This document shows positions 32,471 to 43,923 of a stretch of DNA of 64,000 nt, in pieces. Position 1 is the first letter of the stretch. Each line of letters opens with the position of its first letter. The stretch comes from Austropuccinia psidii (lineage: Eukaryota; Basidiomycota; Pucciniomycetes; Pucciniales; Sphaerophragmiaceae): NCBI GenBank assembly GCA_023105745.1, contig JALGQZ010000011.1:20300975-20364974 (forward strand). The letters run 5' to 3'. A program made the position numbers and the translations under genes. The notes under the pieces are model-generated. The model was not told the DNA's origin. It saw nothing but the letters and a program-made list of their open reading frames with translations, and did not search any database.

Positions 32471-33896
32471 AGTAAAAGACCTTTCTTATCCAAAAATTAA
32501 CTTCAGAAACCAAAATTTGAAAATTATGAAGGGATTATTAAACAATAAGATTTGTAGTTCTCATAGAAAAACTAACTTTTAATTTCTCTGGATCACACTT
32601 AAATGAAAAATACTATTTATCAATCTTTCATAAATAAATTAATTCATATGCATTAAGAACATTATATTTTGGATCAGAAAATTCCTAATTTATAACTTCT
32701 TTCATTTATACAATTCACCAAAAATCAGAAGAGTATTAAATTTATAGCATGTATTTAATTATTTCTTGCTTCAAGCTATTTGTGAAATTCAAAACTATGT
32801 TATTCTCCTCCATTCCTTGAGCATATCACTTAATTCACTTTCAGTGATCCTAATAAGTACTCTTCTCTTCTATAGATTCAATTTGGTTCTCTTAAGAGGT
32901 TGGGAATTTCTTTTTTTTCAGTTTCCTGGAAAAAATATAAATACTAAATTCAGTATATTTCAAGAACACAAATGGGATTAACATTTATTATCTAATGAAT
33001 AATTTCTTCATTTATGTCAGATACTCTTGTGAATTACTCTCATTGAAAATCCCTGAACATTCTGTAAATTAAATGAAGTGAAAGCCTACTTGTGGGAAGT
33101 CTAAAACTCTAGAATAAAGGTGAGTAAAATTTGGATTTTTGGCAATGTTTAATGTTGGATTCTTTTATTATTATAATCAAGTCCTTCTCTTGAGAGAAAT
33201 TAAAACACTTTATTTTCACCTAATAAGAATAAAAAAGGAATACTCAAGTGATATAAGGGTAAAAATAAAGGCACATATCAAGAACAAACAAAGTATGCTA
33301 AAGCTCTCTCCTGGTAATAATGTGTGACTGGCCAGCAGGTTACACCAAAAATGCCCTGGTGTTCCTTTGTCCCACCTTTCTGCGTGGATTTTGCCCTTTT
33401 TATTTATTTAAAGCCATACTATGGCCTTAAACCCTTTTAAATTGAGCTCACGCAGGATTTACATTCTGTATGGCAAATCCTTAGCCAATTCAGTAAATAT
33501 ACACCACACCTCAATTTTAACTAAAATTTTGGTAAGTTTGCATAAACCTTATGCAACTTTAAATTTAAGCTTAATTAAGCTTAAATTTAACAATTTTAAA
33601 AAAATGTTAAAAAGTTACATTGGTACTGTGAGATTCTTAAATCTTCCAATAACATAAAAAATAAGTGGTTTTGGGTATAACACCCTATGGGTGTACCCTA
33701 GGTTATTTTTGGTGTAGAATCCAAAAATGACATAATATTTATAACTTTGTTTATCCAAAAAAAAAGTTATACTTATTTTTTATTATTTTTTATTTTAAAT
33801 TCAACTAAAAAGTCTGTTTAAGACAAAACTAACTGTTTATAAAATCATTTGTGGCCTTATGGGTATGTCATACATACCTCACAGGCTCACATAGGT

Positions 33897-34155
33897 GGTC
33901 ATATCCTTTAATAATTCAATTGTTCTTTCTGGAAGGTTGAAACAGTAAATTGAGGATTTATTTGGTTGGTCGTTTGGATTTTGTTTTATATTTATTATCT
34001 TTGGCCTCTGGCTTCATTTTTCATATATTTTGGCATATTTATACTTCTCTTAATATTTCTTAAAGAGATATAATATCTAGTTATCTCTTTATCCTTTTGG
34101 CACCCTCAAAGTGAGCTCTTGATTCCTTATTTCCAGGCCACTCTGCTTTTCCCTG
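33897..34155 (+). repeat. Fam5-like LTR, right part (continues from 16469)
   Basis: It resumes the LTR interrupted by the Fam1 element: CATATCCTTTAATAA and GGTTGAAACAGT match 62967-63010 of the Fam5-like LTR at 61368-63210. Similarity fades at about 34155, before the expected TGTGACA end. Confidence 0.5.
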
Positions 34156-34836
34156 AGAGTACCTGGGCCCCAATATGAGGTAGAGACTGTTGAGGCTAAT
34201 TGGAAAGAGTTTGAGACAGGGATTTGAAGAGGAGTAATTTAAGAGAAATGATTGAAATTAATATTATAATTGACATATGATGTGGGGATTGCTTGGTCCT
34301 CTTTAGACATTGGCTTTTGTAATTGATGAATGCTGGAATGAATTAGTATCATTGAATGAATTGAAATATGATGTAGTAGAATAAAATTTGAAAGTAAAGA
34401 ATGAAATGAAGCTTGAGGAGGTTCAAATCTTGATCACAGGGGCTGATAATTTATTTGAATTTTCCAAGGACCTGGAAAAGAAGATTGATTTCAGGTGCTC
34501 ACATATTGTCCAAGATCATTTTTTGAAAGATTTTAGGCCCCTCAGGGAAGTGCACAACAGGAGATTAACTTACTTTTGGCAGTTACCACTCCCTCCAGTG
34601 CCATAAAAGAAAATGATGTGCTGAACGAATGACTTGGAAATTGAAGTGAAAAGGAATGGACCATTTTCCCAAGTGAAAACGGCCATAATTTTGAAATTGA
34701 TGTTGAAGGCTTGGCCAAATATCTGTGTAAAAAATTGACAAATGCTCACAAAGTGGCTGAGGTGATTCTTACAAGTACAAGAGTACAATAACTCTAAAGT
34801 TGCATACCAGGAGTGAGAGCTTACTTTAATATAATA
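34156..34836. other. Unassigned 0.7-kb stretch
   Basis: There is no resemblance to the other repeats in the window and no conserved coding. A short open frame on the plus strand (34388-34606) has mixed composition but no recognised motif. It lies between the end of a Fam5-like LTR and the 3' end of Fam5 pol. Confidence 0.3.
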
Positions 34837-34859
34837 CTCTCCCCACCAAGCACCATAAA

Positions 34860-35202
34860 AAATAAAGTTCTTGAAGAAGCTTTTACTGTCTTGTCAGGAT
34901 ATAATTCATTCAAATCGTTGACAAGCTTAGGATAATTCTTGAGGTTTTTAGTTGGTTCCCAAAAGGATCTTTCTGGGTCTTTACTGAATCCTTTTATTTA
35001 AACCAAATACAATAATTTTCCTCTCTTGGGCTTGTAGTCAAGTATTTGGGAGACCTTTCATTCCTCTTCTTCTTCAATGATGATTGGATGAGGAATTCCT
35101 TGATGCCTATTTGGGATAATTTATGTGCTAACTCGTTCTAAGAGGGAAATATGGAAGACTTGGCAGATGAACTTCCATTGAGATGGGAGCTGTATGTAAG
35201 CA
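34860..35202 (-). pseudogene. Fam5 integrase tail and chromodomain remnant
   Basis: One minus-strand frame reads LPSQWKFICQVFHISLLE (the end of the integrase SH3-like region) and then a chromodomain: PIIIEEEEE, stop, KVSQILDYKPKRGKLLYLV, stop, IKGFSKDPERSFWEPTKNLK. The order of acidic strand, RGKL.YLV and W-E-P-x-x-N-L matches canonical chromodomains. Two in-frame stops, one of them at the usual tryptophan or lysine position after YLV, show it is dead. It is separated from RT by the Fam1 LTR and a deletion of most of the integrase. Confidence 0.75.
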
Positions 35203-37308
35203 TGTGAGATATGTATGATATACGCATAAGGCCACAAATAGCTTTTTAGACAGTTTATTTAGTCTTAAACAGACTTATAAATTGAATTCAAAATGAAAAA
35301 TTACATAAAATAAGCATAACTTTATTTTGGATAAACAAATCCATAATTATTATGTCATTTTTGGATCCTACACCAAAAATAATGCAGGGTAGACCAATAT
35401 GGTGTTATACCCAAAAATTGCCATTTCTTATCTTATTAGAAGATTTAGGAGTCTCACAGTAAAATTGCAACTTTTTTTTAAATTTTTTGGAATTGGTAAA
35501 TTTTAGTCTTGGATAAGCTTAAATTTAAATTTGCATAAGGTTTATCCAAACTTAACAAAATTTGAATTAAAATTGAGGTGTTGTGTATATTTCCTGAATT
35601 GGCTAAGGATTTTCCATTCATAATGGAAACTGTGCATGAGCTCAATTGAAAGTGGTTTAAGGCCATAGTATGTCTTCAAATAAATACCAGGGAAAAAAAC
35701 GCAGAGAGGTGGGACAAAGGAAAAAGACCAGATAAAGCCAGGGTACCCAGCTTTTGGGAGCTGAAATGAATCTATTAAGGTTTTACACATGTATTAGAGA
35801 ATTTTCAACCTTATTCAACTTTTAATATTAGACTTTGAACAAGAATTAAAGCTTCAACTGGTTTTATCCCAATTCAGACAGGAATTACAAGCAACCAAAG
35901 GCTAAATCCCAATATGCAAGCATGTAATCAAGGCTTTAAGAACTTTAAAAGCTTAAATGAGCTTAAAGATTTAAAGTTATAAGTGTTAAAACCTTATCAA
36001 AAGTTAAGGTTTGGTTTTTATTGCTATTTTACATGGAAAATTAGCAATAAGATCAAAAATTCATCAAAAAATCTATATATCAATGGATTTGATTGAACAT
36101 TTCACACAGCTTACAATTTAATTTCATCTGTGTATATATCAAGTTTCAAGTATCATTTTTAAACATGTTTAATTGTAAATCATCCTTGAAATTATCTTTT
36201 TCAATTATTCTTGTAAAAAACTAAGATTTCTTTGAAAATTCATTGAAAATTCAGCTTAAGATATTTCTGCTTGAACCTTTATTTTTAAGTTTTCCATATG
36301 ATTTAATTTAATATAAATAAGCCTATTTAATATTTTTACTTAAAATCATCAATCCAAAAGATGTTTAAGGCTACTTGGATTTAATAATAACACTGGTAGC
36401 TTTAAATGGGAGTTAAAAATAAGTCACCTTAGGTTAAGAACCTTATTTTTAAAAATGATTTTCAGTTTTGACCCAAGAATACCTCTATATCTATTATGAA
36501 TCATGATAGCTTCTCTGAAGGAATAAAAATATAATTCACATCACTTCTTTTTCCAATGAAAAACTTATATTCTAATCATATTAGAGATTCAAACAGGTAA
36601 AGTTTTATTAAATATAAAATCTTATTATTAAAGTATTTGCTAGGTATTTTATTATTGATTAATCTTGTATTAAAGAATTGGAATTATAGAAATCAGATGA
36701 TTGTTGTAATAATCAATAATAAATTTTATTATATAAAATTATTTTCTTAAATATCTTTTAAAATACACAAATTCCTCTTAAAACATCTTAAATCTTATAT
36801 TTTCTCATAGAAAGTTGTTTCATCTTTTGAAATATTGATTTTTGGAATGTTTTTAGCTTCTAAAGTCTTTCTAAGACTATAGCTGTTGTTGTTTGAGCTA
36901 TTGTATTGAATAAAAATTATATTTTTTCTTGAAAATTCTATATATTTTTTTATCTAGTATTGGTTCCTTTGTATAAAGTTTTTCTAGAAGATTTATCTCT
37001 GCACAGTGTGTGTGATATTTGTTTTATAAATAATATATATATTATCTGTGAGTGGTTAAATGTTATTATTTTGCACACATATTATTGTCTAATTAAGAGC
37101 TTTATACATTCTTATTATTATAGCTTTCAGTGACTATAATAATAATTGAATAATAATAATTGAGTATAGCTATTAAGATTCTTTTATTTTGAATTTATTT
37201 AATAATAATTAAATAATTTTGTTATATATAATTATTTTTGGCTATAATATTTAATTATATTATATTTTTTACTGCAGACAGTCATAGTACTCTTGATATT
37301 TGTTACTT
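35203..37308 (+). repeat. Degenerate Fam1 LTR, opposite orientation, truncated
   Basis: It starts TGTGAGATATGTATG and tracks the reverse complement of the Fam1 LTR, including CATAAGGCCACAAAT, the TTTAAGGCCATAGTATG region and GACAGTCATAGTACTCTTGA. It stops at about 37308, within the U5 stem-loop and some 33 bp short of the LTR end. It is more diverged than the other Fam1 LTRs, so it is an older insertion. No target duplication remains. Confidence 0.75.
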
Positions 37309-38525
37309 TTGGGATGCTTTCCTGACTCAGTACAGATCCCAAGGCATATTGTGATTCATTGATCTCTAAAATAGTTGTTAGAGAAGTACTGAGTTAAGAA
37401 AGGATTGGAGAATTAGTCAAAGACCCTTTGAGTTTATGAAAATGGCTAAGAGATTCCTCATTGAGGTTAACAATTTAATATTTGAGGAATTTTTTGAGTG
37501 AACTGATTGTCTTTGAATAATTCTTGATGGAGTGGCAGTAGAAGTTGGCAAAGCCAAGGATTGATTGAAGAGCCTCAAGATTTCTTAGAGGAGAACAATT
37601 GAGAACTTTCTGGAATTGTGCTTGGGTTAAGTTTAGGCCTCCAGAAGAAACAATGTAACCTAAATATTCAACACTTGAAGCATGAAAAAGGCACTTTGAT
37701 GCCTTGGCAAAGGGGGAATCAGCTCTTAGTCTGGAACAAACAGTGGTCACATTAGTGACATGTTCCTCCTCAGACTTGAAAAAGACCACATTTTCATACA
37801 AATAAACCACAATATAAACACAAAGAAGATCAGAGAAAATATTATTGACAATATTTTGAAAAGACAAGGGAGAATTGGTGAGCCCAAATGGCATACCCAA
37901 GTACTCATAGCTGCCATATTTAGCTCTAAAAGCTGTCAAATGTTCATACCACTACTTGATTCCAAACAGGTTATATGCACAATGCAGGTCAATATTTTGA
38001 AAGCTAGAAGAACCATTAAAAGAAGTAAGAAGCTGATTAATACAAGGAATAACATATTTTTGTTCCTAGTAGCAGCTATGAGTTTTCAGTAATCAACAAA
38101 CAAGTAAAATCCACCATCCTTCCTTTGAAAGAGAGGAAAGGTAATCCTGTTGAAGAGGAGCTTGGCCAGATGAAATATTCATCTATATTCTCTGAAATTT
38201 AATCCCTGAGTGTCTCTGACTCTTTGTTTGATAGATATTAGATTACGTCAACTGGAGGTAGAGATCCCTCCAATACAATATGATGACTAGATGCATGGTG
38301 AGGAGGAAGTTTCTATGCTTTAGCCTTTGAGAATATATTCGAATAGTGGTGATAAGAAGATGCAACAAACTGAATAATGGTTTCAATTTCTCCTTTGTCT
38401 TCCTCTCTACCACAAAACTCCTCCATGAAGTCATGATAAGATGAAGTAGGAAGGTCCAAATTCCCATGGAAGAGATGAAATGAACATATTGAATTATCTT
38501 GTCCAACATATTTTATCTCCTTCAA
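37309..38525 (-). pseudogene. Fam5 reverse transcriptase and start of RNase H
   Basis: The longest open piece is 37475-37939: FRAKYGSYEYLGMPFGLTNS, SFQNIVNNIFSDLL, then VVYLYENVVFFKS in place of the usual Y-x-D-D block, and LGYIVSSGGLNL. The catalytic YxDD reads LYEN, so the RT is inactive. Upstream (38243-38525) a broken frame carries the protease-RT linker (HHYSNIFSKAKA, then HHIVLEGSLPP). Downstream (37310-37474), ILEINESQYALGSVLSQ marks the RNase H start just before the Fam1 LTR. Several frame changes and stops are present. This RT belongs to a different clade from the Fam1-4 RTs, with a shorter and distinct motif set. Confidence 0.8.
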
Positions 38526-38835
38526 TACTTAATATCTAAAGAGTAGCATTTACTGAGGATAACTGAAGGAAGAAATATGGACAGAAGATGAGAATGATGA
38601 TGTTCTTGGATCACCAACCAATTCTTCACAAGTAGTGGAAGTAGGAAGGTTATTACCGAGGGGAATACAGAAAAAAACTAGAGTTCCTATAATAAGGATT
38701 AAAGGTGATCATCCCTTGTGTCCAATCAATGGATGGATTAAAGTGATTAACAAAGTCAAAACCCATTATGAGGCATTTTCCCTTGAGAGTATCAATTAGT
38801 AAAATTCCCATTCAGAGGTTGGCAAGGAAGGGAGA

Positions 38836-39198
38836 TCAACCATATATTTGGTATGGTGAGTCACAAGTGGAAGGGGACTCAGCGGAGTCCAAGATAATAA
38901 GAGCAATATTCTCTGGGAGTTCTGACATAGTCAAAGAATACTTGTGAACAAACTGCTTTGCAATGAATGAGTTTGTAGCACCAGAATCAATGAGAATACT
39001 GTAAAAAACATCAGAACGAGAAGAAAAAACAAAGAATTTAAGAGAATTATTGAAACCAGTATTTGGAATGCACAATTTTGCTCTGGATGCAAAACAGTGA
39101 AGACCATTGAACACAACATGATCTTCACTCAGGCCTTTCCCTGGCTGGGAAATTTGCCTGATGGTTGGGTAAGCTGGTTTTGAGGTATTTTGAAACAA
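38836..39198 (-). pseudogene. Fam5 aspartic protease region
   Basis: The frame reads from the end of gag into a protease with the active site LIDSGATNSFIAKQFV, followed by ENIALIILDSAESPS. The overlap with the gag knuckle frame (39129-39524) indicates a frameshift around 39130-39200. It ends at 38836; the connection to the RT linker is broken. Confidence 0.75.
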
Positions 39199-40446
39199 GA
39201 CTCAAGACTATGATTCCCACCACAATATGCACATAAACCCTCCTTGATTGTTTCTTCCTTTTCAGAGTTCCTCAACTTGAAATCTTTATTCAGCAAAGAA
39301 GAATGAGGCTTGTCCCTTTTCTGAAAATTCTTCTTCTTCTTTTGACTTGAGCTTGAAGAATTTTGAGGATGAGAAGAATTTGACTTTGAGGCTTGAGGCT
39401 TCTTCTCTTGATGATGACTCTTCTCATTTTTCCTCTCATGGTACCTGGTATCAAGCTTCATGTTAATATCCATTAAGTCTTGAAGAGAGTCAATTCTTGA
39501 AGGATGTGAGGCCAATTGATCCAAAATCCTTGATAAAAATCACTTCCTAAAATGATTGATGAGAGCTCTTTCACCCTAATCTCCAATTAGTGAGACCAAA
39601 CTGCTGAAATCAGCAATGTATAAGGAAACATGTCCACCTTCTTTCATTCTTAAGGAATCCAACTCTGCTTTAGATTTTCTGACTTAATTTGGGTCTCCAA
39701 ACAAAGTCCAAGAATTGAGAAGGTAGCTTGGGTCTTGAATGGTGACATTGGAAAGAGACGGTCAATCCATTTTGTAGCCCTACCAATGAGAAATGAAGTG
39801 GCATAAAGTACTTTATTTCTGTATTGAAAGAAATTTGCCAGATCATTATGAAAAATAAATTGACAAGACTGAATGAGACTTCTGACTTTGAAGGGTTGAG
39901 TCCCATCCAAGCATTCTGGTGCCTTCATATATGAAGTCTTTAGGGCTGGTGGTCTTGATGCTTCAGAAGATGAAGCAGCTTGAGGATTGAACATAATTTG
40001 AGTCATTTGCTGCATTATGGCCAATAAGGATGGTTCAGACTGATGAGAGACAGGCTGATTTGAATGGTCTAGAGTTGGGCCTCCAGTACCTTGGGATGCC
40101 CCCACAGGAGCAGGAATACCTTCAGTACAATCAGACTCTTCCTCTTCCATAGAATTCTCCTCCTCCTCTTAACCAGCTTCACCAGGAACTTTGAAAGTGG
40201 TGCTTGAAAGTCCTGCAAAACCACCAACTACTCCTGAAAAGGAACTTGATCTTCTTGGCCCTCTTCCTTACTGGATTTTGCTGCTCCTTCCAAATGGGGT
40301 CTTCTGTCTAATTGGGCCCTCATTTGAGGAACTGCTGGGGTGCAGCCAAGAGGAACTCTTGGAGTTGGAGTGAGAACAGCTTGCACTCTGGCCTGAGATC
40401 TTGTCTGTCTTTCAGGAGGTAAATATTGGGTAGGAATGATTTCAGG
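39129..40446 (-). pseudogene. Fam5 gag, broken into several frames
   Basis: The N-terminal piece (to 40228) starts with PERQTRSQARVQAVLTPTPR and proline-rich sequence. The central piece (39650-40150) holds an acidic segment, then a retrotransposon-gag core (KAPECLDGTQPFKVRSLIQS; KVLYATSFLIGRATKWID). The C-terminal piece (39129-39524) is basic and serine-rich and ends in a short zinc knuckle CAYCGGNHSLESC, which is CX2CX3HX4C, one residue shorter than the Fam1-4 knuckle. The pieces are in different frames, so at least two frameshifts are present. It is unrelated in sequence to Fam1-4 gag, and no +1-frame ORF of the Fam1-4 type is seen. Confidence 0.8.
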
Positions 40447-41163
40447 AATAAAAATGGAATGAAACTGATAAAATTCAAAAAATTTGAAGATAAGACACTT
40501 GAGGCAAATCAACAAAAAACTTGAAGTCAAAATCAAAATTAAAATCAATGTCTTGAAGAAAATCAATGAGTCAAAATGAAATCTTGAGGTAAATCAATCA
40601 ATCAATAACAAAATGAAAGCTTAAAGTCAATAAGTCAATAAGTCAAATCAATCAAAATTGAAATATTGCATCAAATTAGTAAATCAAATGAATTCTTGAG
40701 GCAAAATCAGTTTATGTCAAAATTCTTGTTGTGAAAAATCAGACAAATAAATGAAATCTTCAGTTCAAACAATTTTCTTGAGGTCAAAATCAATTTATGT
40801 CAAATAAATCAATAAAATAAAATAAAGTGAGTTCTTCTTTAAAGATCAAAACTCTTGAAGAATGAATTAATATGAATCTTGATGTGAAGAATGTTTCTGA
40901 ATAATCTTAATGATCAATTTGAAAATAAAATTAAAATCAATATTATTCCTGTATTATCAATGAAATAAGATTTATAAAAGAAACAAACATAAAATTGGGT
41001 CAGCTTTCAATTTGCAAAATGAAGAATGAATGAGAGAAAATTGAGAGATGACAGTGAATCATGAAGGTCATAAGCATTAAAGAGTCATGATTGCTATGAA
41101 TGAGTGAATGAAAGTATAAAGAAAGAATGAACAGAATGAAAATAAATTATGAGTTAATTAATA
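40447..41163 (-). other. Fam5 leader (5' untranslated region)
   Basis: AT-rich sequence with repeated TCAATCAA/TTGATTGA words lies between the 5' LTR and gag. The end next to the LTR (TTAACTCATAAT) is shared with 63211-63240. No TGG-type primer-binding site follows the LTR, unlike Fam1-3. Confidence 0.5.
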
Positions 41164-42638
41164 TGTCACAGGGGCTCTTGGTGAAAAAACAAGAGTGTCC
41201 TGGCACTTGGAAATCAGGGAACTCACTTGGAAGACTACAAAGACTAATGGAAATAAAATAAAAGAAATGAATTTCTCTAAGAAATATGCAAGTACAAAAA
41301 TGAGATGAAATAAGAGAAATAAGAAGATAAATGGCCAAAGAGCCAACCAAGTAAGTCCTTAATCACTGTGTCAACCTGCCAAAATGAACAATGGAATTAG
41401 TAAAGATATGAACACCAAATATCCATTGATAGGAAAAGAAAGAAAAAGAAAGAGGTGCTAAATGACTGACTTGATAATATCAGTATTAACTTAACAAAAA
41501 TATAAGACAAATAGAGATAAAATAAAATCAAAATATATTGATTAACTGTGTGAACCCCTCTAGGGTCAAAGGAGGCGGGTATATGTGAAAGGTTGAGAGC
41601 TTTAATCCTTCAGGCTGACAGCTGGTCTGTATTCAATCCTTAAATATTGATTGACTGCTTGATGAAGTGTATACCTTGCCAAATTGGGAAATGAAAGGGG
41701 TTGAATGAAATTCCCATGGTTTATGATTGAAATACAGGTCTTGATGAATCCAGACTGTATTGAATTAATGTGGTTTCCAAGGGGATTTATGGAGCACTGA
41801 CCCTTGAAAAATTGTTTTGGAACTTCCTCTTGAATATCCCTTGAGAACAAACTGCCAGAAATCTCTTGGAGGAATACTGTGAATGAGAACAACCAATGAT
41901 TGCTTTATGGCTTCATTGGTATTTGAGATTGACACTTATCTTTGAGCCTTGATTAATCGTCTGGATGACTTGATGAAGAGTTGAAATAACCATTTTATAA
42001 TGGCACCATTCAATTTCTGGTGAAAAAAGATGAATAATGGTGTATAACACCATTTATGGCACTTTTGGTTATTGGAGAATGAAAGTGGCTAAAGGTCTTT
42101 TGGGATGATGCCAGGAGGATATGAGTGAGAAATGGGTTTTGGGTGGCTTAAGAGGTGAAAGAGTGTCTTTGGGTGTTTTGGCCAAATACAGCTAATACAG
42201 CTTTACAACTTTATTTGCACAAAGTGCGCAAAAAATGCCCAAAATGTGCAAAACTGAAAATTAAGCCCCAAATGGCCTAATATGACCATTTGGGCATATT
42301 TCCCATATTACATGGGAAGATGAAATATAATGGCTGAATACAGCGAAATGCAAAAATCTGTATTTGGAGCTCAAAAAGCCTAATACAGGCTTTTGGGCTG
42401 TATTTTCCCTATTGAATGGAAAATACCCAAAGGTGACCAAAAGCAGAGAAAGCCTGGAAAGGCCTGATGATGGGGAAGGGGCTGGTTGGCCTCAGATGAT
42501 GAAATGACCCAGGGGCCATAAATAATGAAATGGCCAATTTGGCCAATGATTATGGATATGGCCAAATTTTCTTAAATTGCATATGGCATGGATATGCTAT
42601 ATTGAGGTCCAAGAGGGTGAATTGCCATGGTTGTGACA
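41164..42638 (-). repeat. Fam5 5' LTR
   Basis: On the plus strand it runs from TGTCACAGGGGCTC to CATGGTTGTGACA, 1475 bp. Its left end matches the inverted copy ending at 63210, and its right 1.2 kb matches 13892-15130. Seven bases beyond its right end a further TGTCACATGG begins (42646). Confidence 0.75.
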
Positions 42639-43923
42639 GTGGTACTGTCACATGGTGCAATGCATTCTACAGCTTGCCAGTTTTAATTGGTCTTTCAACT
42701 GGTTTAATAGCCTTTTCAGAAAGAGCTCCCTTTGCTGAGGTCTGGCAGAAAGTATTGTGACAGACACTTACTCAATTTCAATTTTTCTTTTGTGACCCCC
42801 AAAGAAGGTTTTCTCAATATTTCATAAGGAGAAGCTAACAAACCTTTGTCACCCTTTGTTACAGGTTTTTTTACAAATCAAAAACTAGCTATCTGTGATT
42901 TACTCCTCCTGATACTCCCTCAATTATATCCCAAACAAGGAGCATTCCCATGGAATTCAAATTATTTTCAGTATGAAAATCTGAAAATAATCAAACTTTA
43001 CTTTAATTCATACCACATGTGGTGGGACCCATTATTTATTTTGTTGAAAAGGAGGTGTTGTATGCAGTTTGTAATTTATGAGAAATTCAATTTTTTTGAA
43101 TTAATATGTTAATTACAGAAATGGGCTTAAAATTAAAGATTATTATTGAATAATTACTGTTTTGTACTGCATTTTTCAAACTGAGGTACCTATGTAAGCA
43201 TTTAATAATAATGAATTTTGAGGAATTAATTAAAACTGAATTGAAAAATTAAATTTTCAGGGTGGAAATAAATTGTTTTGCCAAGGGGGTCAGACTTCCA
43301 TGAACTACTTTCTAACAGGAATGAGACCTCAAGCTCTACACATTAATTCATTCATTTGAGCTTGGAATGGAGTTATAGGGTCTATCACTCCATTTATGAC
43401 AAGCTTTTGATATCAACAAGGATAGTCTTAGTCATTTACAAGTTGGTAGAGCTTCCCTCAAATTAAAACAAACCCCACTGAAACTGCTTAATATTTTTCA
43501 GAGCTCTTTTACACTCATTAATCCACTCTTTTGAGAATCACAGCTGATTAATACTATGGTAGTAACTGCTGTTTAATGCTAAAAATGGAAAAATCTGGCT
43601 AGACCTAGCCCTTTTTAGTAAAGAGCAAGCTCAATGATGGTATATATATATATATTCTGTTTCCAATGTGTTTCTGGAACCTAGTGTAATGAAATTCACC
43701 CTTTAGAAGAAGAAATTACAACTTTATAAATGAATGTCTTCTTTTCCCCATCCTTTCTTTCCATGTTATGATATTTTCCCTTTATAATCAGTTAAAACAC
43801 AATTGAAACAATTGAAAAAAATATTCCAAACAGACATCTTCAGGCCTTTGAATCCTTTCAGCCACATAAAATAATTATTAAAATTGTTTTACCCTATAGC
43901 CACCCCATAAGCTAATTAAAGCA
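42639..43923. other. Unassigned 1.3-kb stretch
   Basis: It starts with GTGGTAC and TGTCACATGG, which form a palindrome with the adjacent LTR end. A (TA)n run lies near 43640-43658. No conserved coding or match to other repeats is seen; the open frame at 42846-43112 has no recognised motif. This may be the only non-transposon sequence in the window, or an older repeat. Confidence 0.3.

Larger units (their letters stand above)
28753..33361. mobile_element. 4.6-kb non-autonomous DNA transposon with CACCAGGG termini
   Basis: The ends are CACCAGGG and CCCTGGTG. The terminal inverted repeats extend about 35 bp with 26 of 35 positions matching (including a shared GCCAGT block). The target duplication is 3 bp (TTC), and the empty site is visible in the sister LTR at about 19970. 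A 3-bp duplication with CAC termini suggests a CACTA-like superfamily, which is inference. No transposase is seen; the longest open frame (29819-30112) is AT-rich and unrecognised. Inside are a 58-bp GC-rich palindromic array (30850-31255), a tRNA-like segment (31325-31441) and a 30-bp array (31470-31700, decaying to about 32470). The rest is AT-rich with nothing recognised. Confidence 0.75.
16470..33891 (-). mobile_element. Fam1 Ty3/Gypsy element, complete but decayed, with two nested insertions
   Basis: The flanks are TAGGT at 16465-16469 and TAGGT at 33892-33896, a perfect 5-bp target duplication. Left (3') LTR is 16470-20499 with a Fam2 solo LTR inside it. The body is 20500-27109. Right (5') LTR is 27110-33891 with a TIR element inside it. 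Gag and pol are on the minus strand in one frame, with nonsense codons at 26226-26228, 24276-24278 and 23508-23510 and a frameshift near 21015, so it is not autonomous now. Removing the inserts gives an element of about 11 kb. Confidence 0.92.
27110..33891 (-). repeat. Fam1 5' LTR (interrupted by a TIR element)
   Basis: The LTR occupies 27110-28752 and 33365-33891, with TTC at 28750-28752 and 33362-33364 as the duplicated target of the insertion. Joining the flanks restores the sequence seen without an insert at 19965-19990. The U5 stem-loop arms are 27129-27137 and 27150-27158. The LTR ends GGCTCACA and is followed by the element's own target duplication TAGGT. Confidence 0.9.
34837..42638 (-). 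mobile_element. Fam5 chromovirus, decayed, with 5' LTR but no recognisable 3' LTR
   Basis: From right to left: 5' LTR 41164-42638, leader 40567-41163, gag 39129-40446, protease 38836-39198, RT linker and RT 37475-38525, start of RNase H 37309-37474, plus-strand Fam1 LTR 35203-37308, then integrase tail and chromodomain 34860-35202 and a purine-rich GGTGGGGAGAG at 34837-34847. Most of RNase H and the integrase core are missing. No TGTCACAACC follows the purine tract, so the 3' LTR is lost. Confidence 0.75.
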
